Part shown: positions 33,810 to 43,807 of the stretch, in pieces
Layout of the letters: each line of letters starts with the position of its first letter
How positions within the stretch are numbered: position 1 is the first letter of the stretch
Assembly: GCA_900110975.1 (NCBI GenBank)
Contig: FOFK01000002.1
Coordinates: 446,318-510,317 of the forward strand
DNA from: Lachnospiraceae bacterium RM5
Lineage (GTDB): Bacteria; Bacillota; Clostridia; Lachnospirales; Lachnospiraceae
Length of the DNA: 64,000 bases
Reading direction: 5' to 3'
The notes under the pieces: generated by a model
Databases searched by the model: none
What the model was told of the DNA's origin: nothing
Seen by the model: only the letters and a program-made list of their open reading frames with translations
Position numbers and translations under genes: made by a program

Positions 33810-36800
33810 TTATTTCTTGCTCTCAAGATCTTCATTCCAGATTAAATAATCTTTCTTTGATTTCTTCTTAACAATATGAAGCGCAAGATCGGCATTTCTA
33901 AGTATTATCGATAAATCGTTATATTCTTTTACATTTCCGGAAGCAATACCAATTGAGCATGTAATAGAATTTTCATTTGTAATTTCTAATTTTGAAATAT
34001 TAGTTGATTGTATTGCTTTTTTAAATCCTCTGGTATAGCTTATGTTTCTAAATATCTTTTTAGCTATCTGCGCACCAAAGTCTTCTTCTCTTCCAGGTAA
34101 TATAACAATAAATTCGTCGCCACCATATCTTACCACAAAACCTGCATTTTCTACAACAGTATTTAACATATTTGAAAAAGCAACAAGCACAGCGTCTCCC
34201 GCATCATGACCAAAATTATCATTACAATATTTGAAATTATCAAGATCCATATAAAGCACGGTATACTTCATACCTGTAATACCACTTTCATGCATCTCTT
34301 CAATCTGCTTTAAGATATTACTTATCATACCATGTCTGTTATTTATACCTGTAAGTGCATCAGTAACAGAACTCTGCTCAAGCTGTTTTTTAATGGATTC
34401 TTTATTAATCTCCATAATAAGCTCTCTGATAGCAGTTCTTATTATATCAGCATCTTCATCATAAAACATTACTAAATTTTCTGTATAATTAGCCTTTTTT
34501 AATCTGAATGCCACAAAAATATCCGTAAGCTCATCTTTATCCATAAAAGGAATGGCAAGCATGGCAGATATATCATTAATATTAAACACGCTTACGAAAT
34601 CCTCATATATCTTATAACTCTTTTCAAGTCTTGATACAATTATTCTTCTTCTGTTTTTATTGAAATGATCATAAATATATCTTATCTGATAAGACTGTAA
34701 ATCAATATATGAGTCATTATAAACTACTGCTGGTATATTATTTTCAACGCGGATATGCAGAATCGCATCAATACCAAATGTATTTTTAAGCAACTCCATT
34801 GAATTATACATAAGTAAGGTATTATTCTCCCAGCCATTGTTCAGATTATCTACCCACTTTTCAAAGAAGTCGATCATTTTATTTTTCTTTTCAACCTCAG
34901 ATTTTAAAGCATATCTTCCAATAAGCTCATTTATTTCCATAAACATCTTATCAGTTAAAACAGGTTTATACTCTGTCTCTTCATCTTTATTTTTCTTACC
35001 GATAGACTCAATGATTCTTACGTTAAATGCAAGTTTGGAATCTTTACAGAATTTCTTTGCATCTTTTATCAATTTCTTTTTATTTTCCTCTTCCCCAAGT
35101 ATATCTGCAAGCATTACTTCTTCTTCAATAACTCGGGAATAAATATATAACTGCTTACTGTTTATTTCATTCCAGAGAATATTAGCATTTTCAAAATTTT
35201 CTTTAGCTTCTTTGAAATTCTCATCCCTTATATTTAGCATTCCGCTTACAACATAATAAAGATATACATCATCTTCCCACATTGAATAATCAGGATTATC
35301 ACTGCTTAAAATATGCTGCATAACTGTTTTCATGCTGTCATAATAAAGCTTTGCATTATATATCTGTCCAAGCTTAATGCTGGCAAAAATTCCAAGGCCG
35401 TATACTTTGGATTTATTACATACATTTAATCTTGTAAGTCTTGATTCTGACATCATATTAAGTGCAAGCTTTACACACTTTACAGTCTCTTCATAGTTAC
35501 CAACCATGATGTCAAGAGTTGCAAGGTTATATATACCATCAATAATAGGCTCAGGTTCCCCAAGCTTCATTCCAAGAGTGATTGCCTTTTTATAATATTT
35601 AAACGCAAGTAAAATCTTCTCATTTATCATGCAGTTATATCCAAGTCCGTTATAGACCTGGGCTTCACTCTTCTTCATATCATTTCCACGCATGATATCA
35701 AAGCATTTATTATAAAAATATAAAATATCCTTAAACTGCGAATGAATGGATGCAAGCACTGCACACCCCTGCCAGCCTCGTAATTGCAACATAACATTAT
35801 CAAGTTCAATTGCTATTTCAAGACCTTTTTTAAATTCCTCAGTATTAATATTTTCATCAGAAGTTCTATCTTCAGTACTTATAACAGTTTTTTCATCCGT
35901 AAAATAAATTGGATCAAAACCAAAAAGATAAATATATGCAAGATGCATCCTCTGTTTGTATTTTATTGCAATCTCAACAACATCTTCCGGAATGTAATTG
36001 TTTGTTTTAGAAGAAAGGACATCCGGATTTTTCTCCATATATGCAAGTCCTTCCAACATTTTAAGGCGTACAAATTTATCTTTATGATTCTCTATATCAA
36101 AAATATTATATGCCTCTTCTAACTGCATTAAAGACATGTTTGACTGACCTGACTTAATATCCCCAAGAATCCTTGCATAATAATAATCAAATAAAAGATT
36201 ATTATTCTTCTTAACCATAGGGTAGTTATACATTTTACTGCAATATAAGTATGCTAATTTATCTTTTCCTGTATAAGAATTTATAAGACTTAAAAGATAA
36301 TATAATCTTATTCTTTCTCTTTCATGTATATTAATATTATTATCTTCAACAAATCCTCTTATAATATTTAAATAATAATCTGCTTCTTCAACAGCTAAAA
36401 GATCAATCATATCTGCTATCTTTGGAAGATCTTCTTTTATCTTTTCTTTCTCAATATAGCCGTCATAATCATCACTTTCATCATTTTCATCTGCTTCATC
36501 TGCTGATAAATTATCATTCTGAATACCTATTTCATCAAAATCATAGGTGGTATCATATTCTATGGCAACTTCATAAATTCTTATTTCATCTAATAAAGAA
36601 TCCCATACACTCTTTTTATATTTTGAAATAATATAAGACTCATTATATGAAATAATAAGAGCTATTTTATGTCTGTATTTATTTTCTTTTATAATCTTCT
36701 TAACAAGACTGATTGTTGAAAGCTGTGCAGCATTAAAATTATCAAGAACGATTACAATACCATGGTCTCTTGAAATATATTCAAGTATGTTTGCCAAAGA

Positions 36801-37214
36801 CTCAAGAATTCTTTCTTTTTCATAAAACATTTCCTGTATAATAAAGTCTTCATTTCTCTTAATTGTTCCGTTTTTCAAATAGCTTACAAACATTGAAGCT
36901 ACAACCTTATATACATTTGCTTCGCTTATGAATTTCTGTGGTGTCATGGTATCGCTATAATATTTATTATACAATTCCCTAATAAACTCCAGAAATGGTG
37001 AAAAAGCCATATCTATGTTTTTCTTCTGGAATTTCTTATATACCATATCACAATCAAGATTAAGTTTTGAAATAATGCCTATTAAATCATTTTCATTGAT
37101 TTTTAAGTCATTATAATGTCTGAATACTGTAATTGACTCATTATTACCGCTATCGTCTGACAGCATTGCCCCTGCAATAATATTTTCAATCCTGTTTCTT
37201 ACTTCATTTTTCAT
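33810..37214 (-). CDS. Large ATPase-like/TPR/GAF/GGDEF diguanylate cyclase
   Basis: An 1134-residue cytosolic protein. Residues 120-220 resemble the second half of a STAND/AAA_16 ATPase (Walker B HGIVIVLDNFNAAQ near 152-162, then sensor-like IALIISYNES), but no Walker A is seen before it. A Glu/Asp-rich linker (about 245-265) leads to a long helical TPR-like solenoid, roughly 275-780 (YNGLGYNCMINEKILLAFKY, YNLATLDIMVGNYEETVKCV). A GAF-like domain follows at about 800-950 and a GGDEF domain from about 965 (DALTGINNRHGMI, VVRYGGDEFIVIL, CSIGIA). GGDEF is intact; the RxxD inhibitory site is absent. It should make cyclic di-GMP in response to a signal sensed by the solenoid or GAF part. It is co-directional with the Gre paralogue and HD-GYP gene upstream. 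Confidence 0.85.
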   Translation of the reverse strand: MKNEVRNRIENIIAGAMLSDDSGNNESITVFRHYNDLKINENDLIGIISKLNLDCDMVYKKFQKKNIDMAFSPFLEFIRELYNKYYSDTMTPQKFISEANVYKVVASMFVSYLKNGTIKRNEDFIIQEMFYEKERILESLANILEYISRDHGIVIVLDNFNAAQLSTISLVKKIIKENKYRHKIALIISYNESYIISKYKKSVWDSLLDEIRIYEVAIEYDTTYDFDEIGIQNDNLSADEADENDESDDYDGYIEKEKIKEDLPKIADMIDLLAVEEADYYLNIIRGFVEDNNINIHERERIRLYYLLSLINSYTGKDKLAYLYCSKMYNYPMVKKNNNLLFDYYYARILGDIKSGQSNMSLMQLEEAYNIFDIENHKDKFVRLKMLEGLAYMEKNPDVLSSKTNNYIPEDVVEIAIKYKQRMHLAYIYLFGFDPIYFTDEKTVISTEDRTSDENINTEEFKKGLEIAIELDNVMLQLRGWQGCAVLASIHSQFKDILYFYNKCFDIMRGNDMKKSEAQVYNGLGYNCMINEKILLAFKYYKKAITLGMKLGEPEPIIDGIYNLATLDIMVGNYEETVKCVKLALNMMSESRLTRLNVCNKSKVYGLGIFASIKLGQIYNAKLYYDSMKTVMQHILSSDNPDYSMWEDDVYLYYVVSGMLNIRDENFKEAKENFENANILWNEINSKQLYIYSRVIEEEVMLADILGEEENKKKLIKDAKKFCKDSKLAFNVRIIESIGKKNKDEETEYKPVLTDKMFMEINELIGRYALKSEVEKKNKMIDFFEKWVDNLNNGWENNTLLMYNSMELLKNTFGIDAILHIRVENNIPAVVYNDSYIDLQSYQIRYIYDHFNKNRRRIIVSRLEKSYKIYEDFVSVFNINDISAMLAIPFMDKDELTDIFVAFRLKKANYTENLVMFYDEDADIIRTAIRELIMEINKESIKKQLEQSSVTDALTGINNRHGMISNILKQIEEMHESGITGMKYTVLYMDLDNFKYCNDNFGHDAGDAVLVAFSNMLNTVVENAGFVVRYGGDEFIVILPGREEDFGAQIAKKIFRNISYTRGFKKAIQSTNISKLEITNENSITCSIGIASGNVKEYNDLSIILRNADLALHIVKKKSKKDYLIWNEDLESKK

Positions 37215-37237
37215 TTCTTATCCTCATACCCACAAAA

Positions 37238-37741
37238 CTAATAGCTTCTTATCTCATCACTACCGTCATCATCTGTCTGTTCAATATTTTTTATAACTGC
37301 ATTATATCCATATTTATCAGACACTTTGACATAAACCTCATCCCCAACTTTATGTCCTTTTATCGCTTTTCCTAAAGGAGAATCGATACTTATAAGTCCT
37401 TTTAATGAATCGCCTCTTATTGATGTAACAAGCTTAATATTCATAGTCTCATCATCATCTTCAATGTATAATTCAACTTTGCTATATAAACCTACTTCAT
37501 CATCTTTTCTGTCTTCTTCGATGATTTTTGCATTTTTAACAAGTCTTTCTAAATATCTTATTCTGCTTTCATTTTTATTTTTATCTCTTTTAGCAGCATA
37601 ATATTCAAAGTTTTCACTTAAGTCACCCTGTGCTCTTGCTTCTTTTACCGCCTCTATAGCATTTTTTCTGGTTACAAGTTTTCTATATTCTATCTCTTCA
37701 TTAATTTTTTCTATATCTTTTTTTGTCATTTCATTTGCCAT
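37238..37741 (-). CDS. GreA/GreB-family protein (second copy)
   Basis: A 167-residue Gre-type factor, diverged from the greA product at 13069-13554. The coiled-coil tip ARAQGDLSENFEYYAAKRDK keeps the acidic pair, and ESRIRYLERLVKNAKII matches the second helix. The C-terminal domain has IDSPLGKAIKGHKVGDEVYV, then an extra acidic end (EQTDDDGSDEIRSY). It should bind the RNA polymerase secondary channel. It starts 46 bases after the HD-GYP gene and ends 23 bases before the GGDEF gene, so it sits inside a cyclic-di-GMP operon; whether it specialises in those genes is unknown. Confidence 0.85.
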   Translation of the reverse strand: MANEMTKKDIEKINEEIEYRKLVTRKNAIEAVKEARAQGDLSENFEYYAAKRDKNKNESRIRYLERLVKNAKIIEEDRKDDEVGLYSKVELYIEDDDETMNIKLVTSIRGDSLKGLISIDSPLGKAIKGHKVGDEVYVKVSDKYGYNAVIKNIEQTDDDGSDEIRSY

Positions 37742-37787
37742 AAATTTACCTCTTTTTTATGAACAGACTTTTATAAACAGGCTTATC

Positions 37788-40742
37788 TTATTCTGCCTGT
37801 GGTCTGTCATCATCATCAAATGCTCCTTCTTCAACAAGTTCAAGGAATACATTTACAACATCAGGATTTAACTGTGTTCCTGATACTCTCTTCATCTCAG
37901 CCACAATATCATCTAACTTCATTTTCTTTCTGTAAGGTCTGTTAGAATACATGGCATCAAAAGTATCAGCAACAGAGATAATCTGTGCAATCATAGGAAT
38001 TTCATCACCCTTAAGCCCTTTCGGATAACCCTTTCCATCAATTCTTTCATGATGATATCGTGCTCCAAGTGCTATATCAGGAGATGTTCTTATCTCTGAT
38101 AAAATATCATATCCAACTGAAGGATGTGATTTCATTACTGCATATTCTTCATCTGTAAGTCTTCCCTTTTTATTTAATATTTCATCAGGAATACTTATTT
38201 TTCCAATATCATGCAATAGTCCGATATTATTTATCTCTTCTATCTCTTCATCAGAATAACCAAGCTTCTTTGCAAACATACAGGTATATTTTGCTACTCT
38301 GAAGGAATGACCTTTTGTATATTTATCTTTTATATCAATACATTTAGCAAATGCGTTTGTTAACTCGTCCATATATTTTTTAATCTGTTTCTGTTTTTCT
38401 ATAAGTTTTTTTGTCTTTTTATTGATGTAATGTTTTACGTATAATGCAACAACTAAGACTGTTATAAAGAACATAAGAATATAAAAAGTTTTATACTCTG
38501 TTATCTTTTTCTTCTTTACAATTTTGATTGTATAATTCTTTAATGTCTTCGAACTAAAGGTATCAATAACAGACATCTTAAATTCATAAGTACCGCCGGA
38601 TAAGTTTGTATATGTAAGCGGTTCTAAGTCTCTTCTGAATTTCTCTATACTCTTCTCATCAAATCCTTTTAACCTATATGAAATTTTAGGATTATTCATA
38701 CAATATGTCAATGCATAATTGTATATTACAAGTCTTTTACAATTTGCAGGGACATTAATAACGTTATTTTTATCAGGATAAATTCTCTTTCCATCTGCTT
38801 CAACATAAGGAACCGTAAGAACAACCTCTCCTCTGTTATCCATGATTTCGTTTATATTTACGGTAGTTACACCACCTGTTCCTGCAATATATAAAAGTCC
38901 GTTATCATCTATATAACTGTATGAATTTGCTACTGCAACTGAAGGAAGACCTGTTGTTGAATCATAAAAAATATAATCTATTTTTTTATTCTTCATAACA
39001 TTTTTTTCGTTTACAATATAAATTCCATTACTACTAAGAACCCATATATTTCCTGTATTATCAAAGAATATATCAAAGTTATTTGTGTATGGAAATTCTT
39101 TTATTGTAGTAATCTTCTCATCTTTCATGTAGGCTATTGAATTACTTGTAATAATCCAATAAACATTTCCATTTTTACTCTTCTTGATTCTTAATATAAC
39201 TCCGGATTTTAATCCGTCATCCACGGTTAATTCTTTAATATTATCATCTTTATCAAGAACATAAATTCCACCGCCATCACTTCCAAAATAAACTTTTCCA
39301 TCATCACCTTCGCATATGGTGAGAATTTCAGTATTTTTTATTCCGGATTTGGCATCATAGGCACCTGTTATTTCTCCGTCAACAATCACATTTATTCCAT
39401 TTTTTGTAGCAACTAAAATTCTTCCGTCTTTTAGCTGCAATGTATTTCTTACTTTGTTTGATAACAGGCCGTCTTCTGTTGTATATACTCTTATGTTTTT
39501 GCCATCATATCTTACAAGTCCAAAATCACTATATGTAGATAACCAGATATTATTATCCTTATCCCCATAAATACATCTTATTCTTGCATCTTTAAGTAAA
39601 TCCGTAAGTTCATTTTCAACCAGTTTATTATCTTTATCAATAATAACAAGTCCGTCATCATTACCCATATATAAGCAGTCATTATAGACATATGTTGTAT
39701 TAACAACCATGGAATCTTCAAAGTTATGATTATTTGTTATCTCTGAAAAAATACTTGGTACAAGTTTCATAACACCCTGTCTTGAAGATGCAAACCAGAT
39801 ATTTCCTTCATGATCAACAGTCATACTGTCAATTGAATTTTTCATAATAACATTTTCAATTTCATGAAATTCATCCTTTTTATCAATATATCCGATGCCT
39901 GCATCTGAACAAATCCAGATTGCATTATAATAATACTTAAGTTCATTTATTGATACTAAAGGGGATGCGTCATATTTTTTTATCACCTCAAGGTTATTAT
40001 TAAAATTAACTTTATATATGTTACTTCCTTCTGATCCAATATAAATAATATCAGCATCCTCAGGATCTGCCATAATACAGTCTGCTACGTCATCTTTGAA
40101 ATAACTTGTATCATAATACTTATCAACTTTTTCACCGGATATTGAAAACATTTCTCCATCAAGGGTAACGCCATATATCTTAGAATCAATACCTTTTACA
40201 AGTTCAAGAACATATTTATCATTTATTCTCTCATCATCAACAACTTTTATTTCTTTCTCATCATCAATATACCCAACTCCCTGGGTTGTTCCAAAATATA
40301 TTCTTCCATTGTCACCTTCAATTATTGTTCTTATTGATGCTGATAACTTATCATTTCTCTCAAAAGTTTTTACCTCATCATTATTGTTGTCAATTAAGAT
40401 GATTCCGCTGTCATTTGTACCAACCCATAACTTATTATTATCATCCGCATAAAGACTTGATACGGCTGAAATATCTGATGATTTTGTATATCTGCTAAAG
40501 GTGTTACCATCATATCTTATAAGTCCCGAATATCCTGCTATCCATATAAATCCATCTTTGGTTTCCCTTATCTCATTTGCCTCAGACGTAGGCAGTCCAT
40601 TATCACTGTCATATAGCACACTGGCATACTTATCCATATTATCAAAAAATTTTTCTTTTTCATCAGCATAAGTTTTGACCGGCATTGTAATTAAAAAACA
40701 TAGAATTATAATTATAAAAAATAAATCCTTTTTCTTTCCCAT
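37788..40742 (-). CDS. Propeller-sensor HD-GYP phosphodiesterase
   Basis: A 984-residue membrane protein. Residues 1-26 form a signal peptide (ending VKTYA). The extracellular part holds two-component-regulator-type propeller repeats (GFIWIAGYSGLIRYDGNTFS, NKLWVGTNDSGIILID, GNIWFASSRQGVMKLV, and more to about residue 640) and a Y_Y_Y-like domain (ISYRLKGFDEK, LSGGTYEFKMSV) at about 690-745. One membrane helix follows near 755-775. The cytoplasmic HD-GYP domain has HSFRVAKYTCMFAKKL, LLHDIGKISIPDEIL, YHHERIDGKGYPKGL (the GYP loop) and VADTFDAMYSNRPYR, so it should hydrolyse cyclic di-GMP. It is first of an operon with the Gre paralogue and a GGDEF protein. Confidence 0.9.
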   Translation of the reverse strand: MGKKKDLFFIIIILCFLITMPVKTYADEKEKFFDNMDKYASVLYDSDNGLPTSEANEIRETKDGFIWIAGYSGLIRYDGNTFSRYTKSSDISAVSSLYADDNNKLWVGTNDSGIILIDNNNDEVKTFERNDKLSASIRTIIEGDNGRIYFGTTQGVGYIDDEKEIKVVDDERINDKYVLELVKGIDSKIYGVTLDGEMFSISGEKVDKYYDTSYFKDDVADCIMADPEDADIIYIGSEGSNIYKVNFNNNLEVIKKYDASPLVSINELKYYYNAIWICSDAGIGYIDKKDEFHEIENVIMKNSIDSMTVDHEGNIWFASSRQGVMKLVPSIFSEITNNHNFEDSMVVNTTYVYNDCLYMGNDDGLVIIDKDNKLVENELTDLLKDARIRCIYGDKDNNIWLSTYSDFGLVRYDGKNIRVYTTEDGLLSNKVRNTLQLKDGRILVATKNGINVIVDGEITGAYDAKSGIKNTEILTICEGDDGKVYFGSDGGGIYVLDKDDNIKELTVDDGLKSGVILRIKKSKNGNVYWIITSNSIAYMKDEKITTIKEFPYTNNFDIFFDNTGNIWVLSSNGIYIVNEKNVMKNKKIDYIFYDSTTGLPSVAVANSYSYIDDNGLLYIAGTGGVTTVNINEIMDNRGEVVLTVPYVEADGKRIYPDKNNVINVPANCKRLVIYNYALTYCMNNPKISYRLKGFDEKSIEKFRRDLEPLTYTNLSGGTYEFKMSVIDTFSSKTLKNYTIKIVKKKKITEYKTFYILMFFITVLVVALYVKHYINKKTKKLIEKQKQIKKYMDELTNAFAKCIDIKDKYTKGHSFRVAKYTCMFAKKLGYSDEEIEEINNIGLLHDIGKISIPDEILNKKGRLTDEEYAVMKSHPSVGYDILSEIRTSPDIALGARYHHERIDGKGYPKGLKGDEIPMIAQIISVADTFDAMYSNRPYRKKMKLDDIVAEMKRVSGTQLNPDVVNVFLELVEEGAFDDDDRPQAE

Positions 40743-40839
40743 AAATATGCCTCCTTGCTACATACCCCAGAATGTATTCCTTAATTAGAATGTATTTAGC
40801 CATAATGTATTTATCAGCCATAATATATTTCTTAATCAG

Positions 40840-40875
40840 AATAAAGCGGTATGAAAAAAATTCATCCGCTTTATT
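40840..40875 (-). terminator. alaS: Probable terminator of alaS
   Basis: AATAAAGCGG (40840-40849) and CCGCTTTATT (40866-40875) form a perfect stem with a T-rich loop, eight bases after the alaS stop. The minus-side T tract is interrupted (TTTATTCTGATT), so the strength is uncertain. Confidence 0.65.
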
Positions 40876-40882
40876 GTTTGCA

Positions 40883-43519
40883 TTATAATATCTCTTTTAC
40901 TTTATTTAAAGCCGCAGAAATTCCAGCCGGATTCTTTCCACCTGCTTGAGCCATGTTAGGTCTTCCACCGCCACCGCCGCCAACAAGTGGAGCGATTTCT
41001 TTTATAACATCTCCTGCCTTAACACCTTTCTTTATGGCACCATCACTTGCCATTGCAATAAGATTTACCTTACCGTCATTAGAAGATGCAAGAACTATTA
41101 AATATTCTCCAAGTTTTTCTTTAATACCGTCTGCAAGATTTCTAAGTCCGTTCATATCAACGTTATCAACACTTGCAGCAAGTAATTTATATCCATCTTT
41201 TTCAACAACATCATTTAAGATATCATCAAGTGATGAATTTGCAAGTTTAGCTTTTAAGCTTTCATTCTCGCTCTTTATTTCTTTATTTTCAGCAATAAGA
41301 GCAGCTATCTTATTATTTAATTCTGCAGGATTTGTCTTTAATTTATTTGAAGCCTCTATAGTCTTTTTCTCAATATCTTTATAATAATCAAGAACTGCTT
41401 TTCCTGTTAATGCTTCAATTCTTCTTACTCCTGCAGCAACACCGCTTTCAGAAACAATCTTAAATAGCATGATTGAAGAAGTATTCTTTACATGTGTTCC
41501 ACCACAGAATTCTTTTGAGAAATCTCCAATGCTTACTACACGTACCTTTTCTCCATATTTCTCACCAAAGAGCGCCATAGCACCTGTTTTTCTTGCTTCA
41601 TCAATACTCATAACCTTTGTTTCAACTTCAAGGTTATTTATTATTTCATCATTTACGATATTTTCGATTTTTTCCAACTCTTCTTTAGTAACTGCCTGGA
41701 AATGAGTAAAGTCAAATCTTAAATGTTTCTCATTTACTAAAGAACCTGCCTGCTCAACATGGTCACCAAGTACCATCTTTAATGCTTTCTGCAATAAGTG
41801 TGTTGCACTGTGATTGCCTGCAGTCTTATTTCTCTTATCTGTATCTATTGTTAATTTTACATTGTCAGAAACTTTAAAACTTCCGCTTTCAACTTTTCCA
41901 ACATGTCCAATTTTTCCACCCTGTAATGAAATAGTATCATATACAACAAATTTTCCATTATCAGAAGTAATAGTTCCTTTATCAGCTTCCTGACCACCCA
42001 TTGTTGCATAAAAAGGTGTTTCATTTACTATAATTGTTGCATTTGTGCCTTCAGATATTTCTTCAACAACATTTTCTTCATCAGTAAGGGCGATAATAGT
42101 TGATGAATATTCTGTATTATCATATCCTACAAAGCTTGATGTAAGAGCAGGATCTAATTTATCATATACAGTTGCATCTGCTCCTGTGTAATCATAATGC
42201 TTTCTAGATCCTCTGGCTTTATTTTTCTGCTCTTCCATAGCTTTATTAAAGCCTTCTTCATCAATTCCAATATTTTTTTCTTCAAGGATTTCTTTTGTTA
42301 AATCCATTGGGAATCCATATGTATCATATAATTTAAATACATCTTTACCATCAAGAATTTTCTTACCTGCTTTATTTAACTCTTCTTCCATTTCTGCAAG
42401 AATGCTAAGTCCCTGATCTATTGTCTTATTGAATTTATTTTCTTCTTCAGTAAGAACTTTAAAAATCATATTTTTCTTTTCATCAAGTTCAGGATATCCG
42501 TCCTTAGATCCCTCAATAACTGTATTACTAAGGTCTGCTAAGAATTTTCCTTTAATACCAAGTAATCTTCCATGTCTTGCAGCACGTCTTATAAGTCTTC
42601 TAAGAACATATCCTCTGCCTTCATTTGATGGCATAATACCGTCAGAAATCATAAATGTTGCAGAACGTATATGGTCAGTAACAATTCTTATTGAAACATC
42701 ATTTTTATATTCTACATTATATTCAACACCGGCAAGCGCACATACTTTAGATCTTAAATCAAAAATTGTATCTACATCAAAGATTGAATCAACATCCTGA
42801 ACAACACTTGCAAGTCTTTCAAGACCCATACCTGTATCAATATTTTTCTGTGCAAGTTCAGAATAATTTCCTTTACCATCATTATCAAACTGGCTGAATA
42901 CATTATTCCAGATTTCCATGTATCTGTCGCATTCACAGCCTACTGTACAATCAGGCTTTCCGCAACCATACTTTTCTCCTCTGTCATAATATATTTCTGA
43001 ACAAGGTCCGCAAGGTCCTTCACCATGTTCCCAGAAATTATCTTCTTTTCCAAATTTAAAAATTCTATCTTTATCTATGCCAATTTTTTTATTCCAAATT
43101 TCAAAAGCTTCATCATCATCAAGATAAACAGAAGGATATAATCTTTCTTTATCAAGTCCTACAACCTCTGTTAAGAATTCCCATGACCACTCTATAGCTT
43201 CTTCTTTGAAATAATCTCCAAATGAAAAATTACCAAGCATTTCAAAAAATGTTCCATGTCTTGCTGTTTTTCCAATATTATCGATATCACCTGTTCTTAT
43301 ACATTTCTGACATGTTGTCACTCTTCTCTTTGGTGGTATCTCTTTTCCTGTAAAATATGGCTTTAATGGCGCCATTCCAGAATTGATTAACAACAAACTT
43401 TTATCATTATTTGGAACTAATGAAAAGCTGTTCATTTTTAAATGATCCTTGCTTTCAAAAAACTCCAAAAACATTTTTCTTAACTGATTTACTCCATACT
43501 TTTCCATAGGAACCTCCAC
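40883..43519 (-). CDS. alaS: Alanyl-tRNA synthetase
   Basis: An 878-residue class II synthetase charging and proofreading tRNA-Ala. N-terminal catalytic core: LRKMFLEFFESKDHLKMNSF, TTCQKCIRTGDIDNIGKTAR, MLGNFSFGDYFKEEAIEW. The editing domain carries NHSATHLLQKALKMVLGDHV (HxxxH zinc ligands) and KEFCGGTHVKNTSSIM (CxxxH). The C-terminal C-Ala domain ends with GGGGGGRPNMAQAGGKNPAG. Length is typical. No T-box leader was found upstream; the 5' side holds only a GGAACC-type site and the 58-bp repeats shared with the small membrane-protein gene. Its transcript may start in or before that region. Confidence 0.97.
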   Translation of the reverse strand: MEVPMEKYGVNQLRKMFLEFFESKDHLKMNSFSLVPNNDKSLLLINSGMAPLKPYFTGKEIPPKRRVTTCQKCIRTGDIDNIGKTARHGTFFEMLGNFSFGDYFKEEAIEWSWEFLTEVVGLDKERLYPSVYLDDDEAFEIWNKKIGIDKDRIFKFGKEDNFWEHGEGPCGPCSEIYYDRGEKYGCGKPDCTVGCECDRYMEIWNNVFSQFDNDGKGNYSELAQKNIDTGMGLERLASVVQDVDSIFDVDTIFDLRSKVCALAGVEYNVEYKNDVSIRIVTDHIRSATFMISDGIMPSNEGRGYVLRRLIRRAARHGRLLGIKGKFLADLSNTVIEGSKDGYPELDEKKNMIFKVLTEEENKFNKTIDQGLSILAEMEEELNKAGKKILDGKDVFKLYDTYGFPMDLTKEILEEKNIGIDEEGFNKAMEEQKNKARGSRKHYDYTGADATVYDKLDPALTSSFVGYDNTEYSSTIIALTDEENVVEEISEGTNATIIVNETPFYATMGGQEADKGTITSDNGKFVVYDTISLQGGKIGHVGKVESGSFKVSDNVKLTIDTDKRNKTAGNHSATHLLQKALKMVLGDHVEQAGSLVNEKHLRFDFTHFQAVTKEELEKIENIVNDEIINNLEVETKVMSIDEARKTGAMALFGEKYGEKVRVVSIGDFSKEFCGGTHVKNTSSIMLFKIVSESGVAAGVRRIEALTGKAVLDYYKDIEKKTIEASNKLKTNPAELNNKIAALIAENKEIKSENESLKAKLANSSLDDILNDVVEKDGYKLLAASVDNVDMNGLRNLADGIKEKLGEYLIVLASSNDGKVNLIAMASDGAIKKGVKAGDVIKEIAPLVGGGGGGRPNMAQAGGKNPAGISAALNKVKEIL

Positions 43520-43524
43520 ATAGC

Positions 43525-43702
43525 AACTTTCTTTTATTTAGTCTTTAAATTTCGTTGTCTTTATTAGTCTCAAGCATTTTTTCATTTTACTTTATTTAGT
43601 CTTTAAATTTAGTTGTATTTATTTGTCTCAAGCATTTTTTCGTTTTACTTTATTTAGTCTTTAAATTTAGTTGTATTTATTTGTCTCAAGCATTTTTTCA
43701 TT
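43525..43702. repeat. 58-bp tandem triplicate overlapping a small gene's 3' end
   Basis: GTCTTTAAATTT starts at 43541, 43599 and 43657, an exact 58-bp period. The unit includes GTCTCAAGCATTTTTTC. The rightmost copy contains the last codons and stop of the 46-residue protein gene (43667-43807); the other two copies therefore are pseudo-copies of that 3' end placed between it and alaS. Confidence 0.88.
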
Positions 43703-43807
43703 TTTTCTTTTTCTTAATCTCGATCCAACAACACATCCAAGAACAATACATGTACCTGTAAGTATAATTGAAATTAAATATTGAATAATAGATTGTAATA
43801 CAAGCAT
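43667..43807 (-). CDS. 46-residue single-helix membrane protein
   Basis: AGGAGG (43816-43821) lies eight bases before ATG 43807. The product is MLVLQSIIQYLISIILTGTC then IVLGCVVGSRLRKRKNEKML and ETNKYN: one strong membrane helix (residues 3-28) followed by a basic cytoplasmic end. The GxxxG-like LGCVVGS and the RLRKRK stop-transfer pattern suggest a correctly oriented small membrane protein. I do not recognise a family. It lies upstream of alaS on the same strand and might be co-transcribed with it across the 58-bp repeats. The strong site and clean helix argue that it is real despite its size. Confidence 0.6.
   Translation of the reverse strand: MLVLQSIIQYLISIILTGTCIVLGCVVGSRLRKRKNEKMLETNKYN

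Noticed and set aside
43520-43660. T-box leader for alaS
   Set aside because: No conserved T-box sequence, specifier stem or antiterminator was found; the region is filled by the 58-bp repeats.
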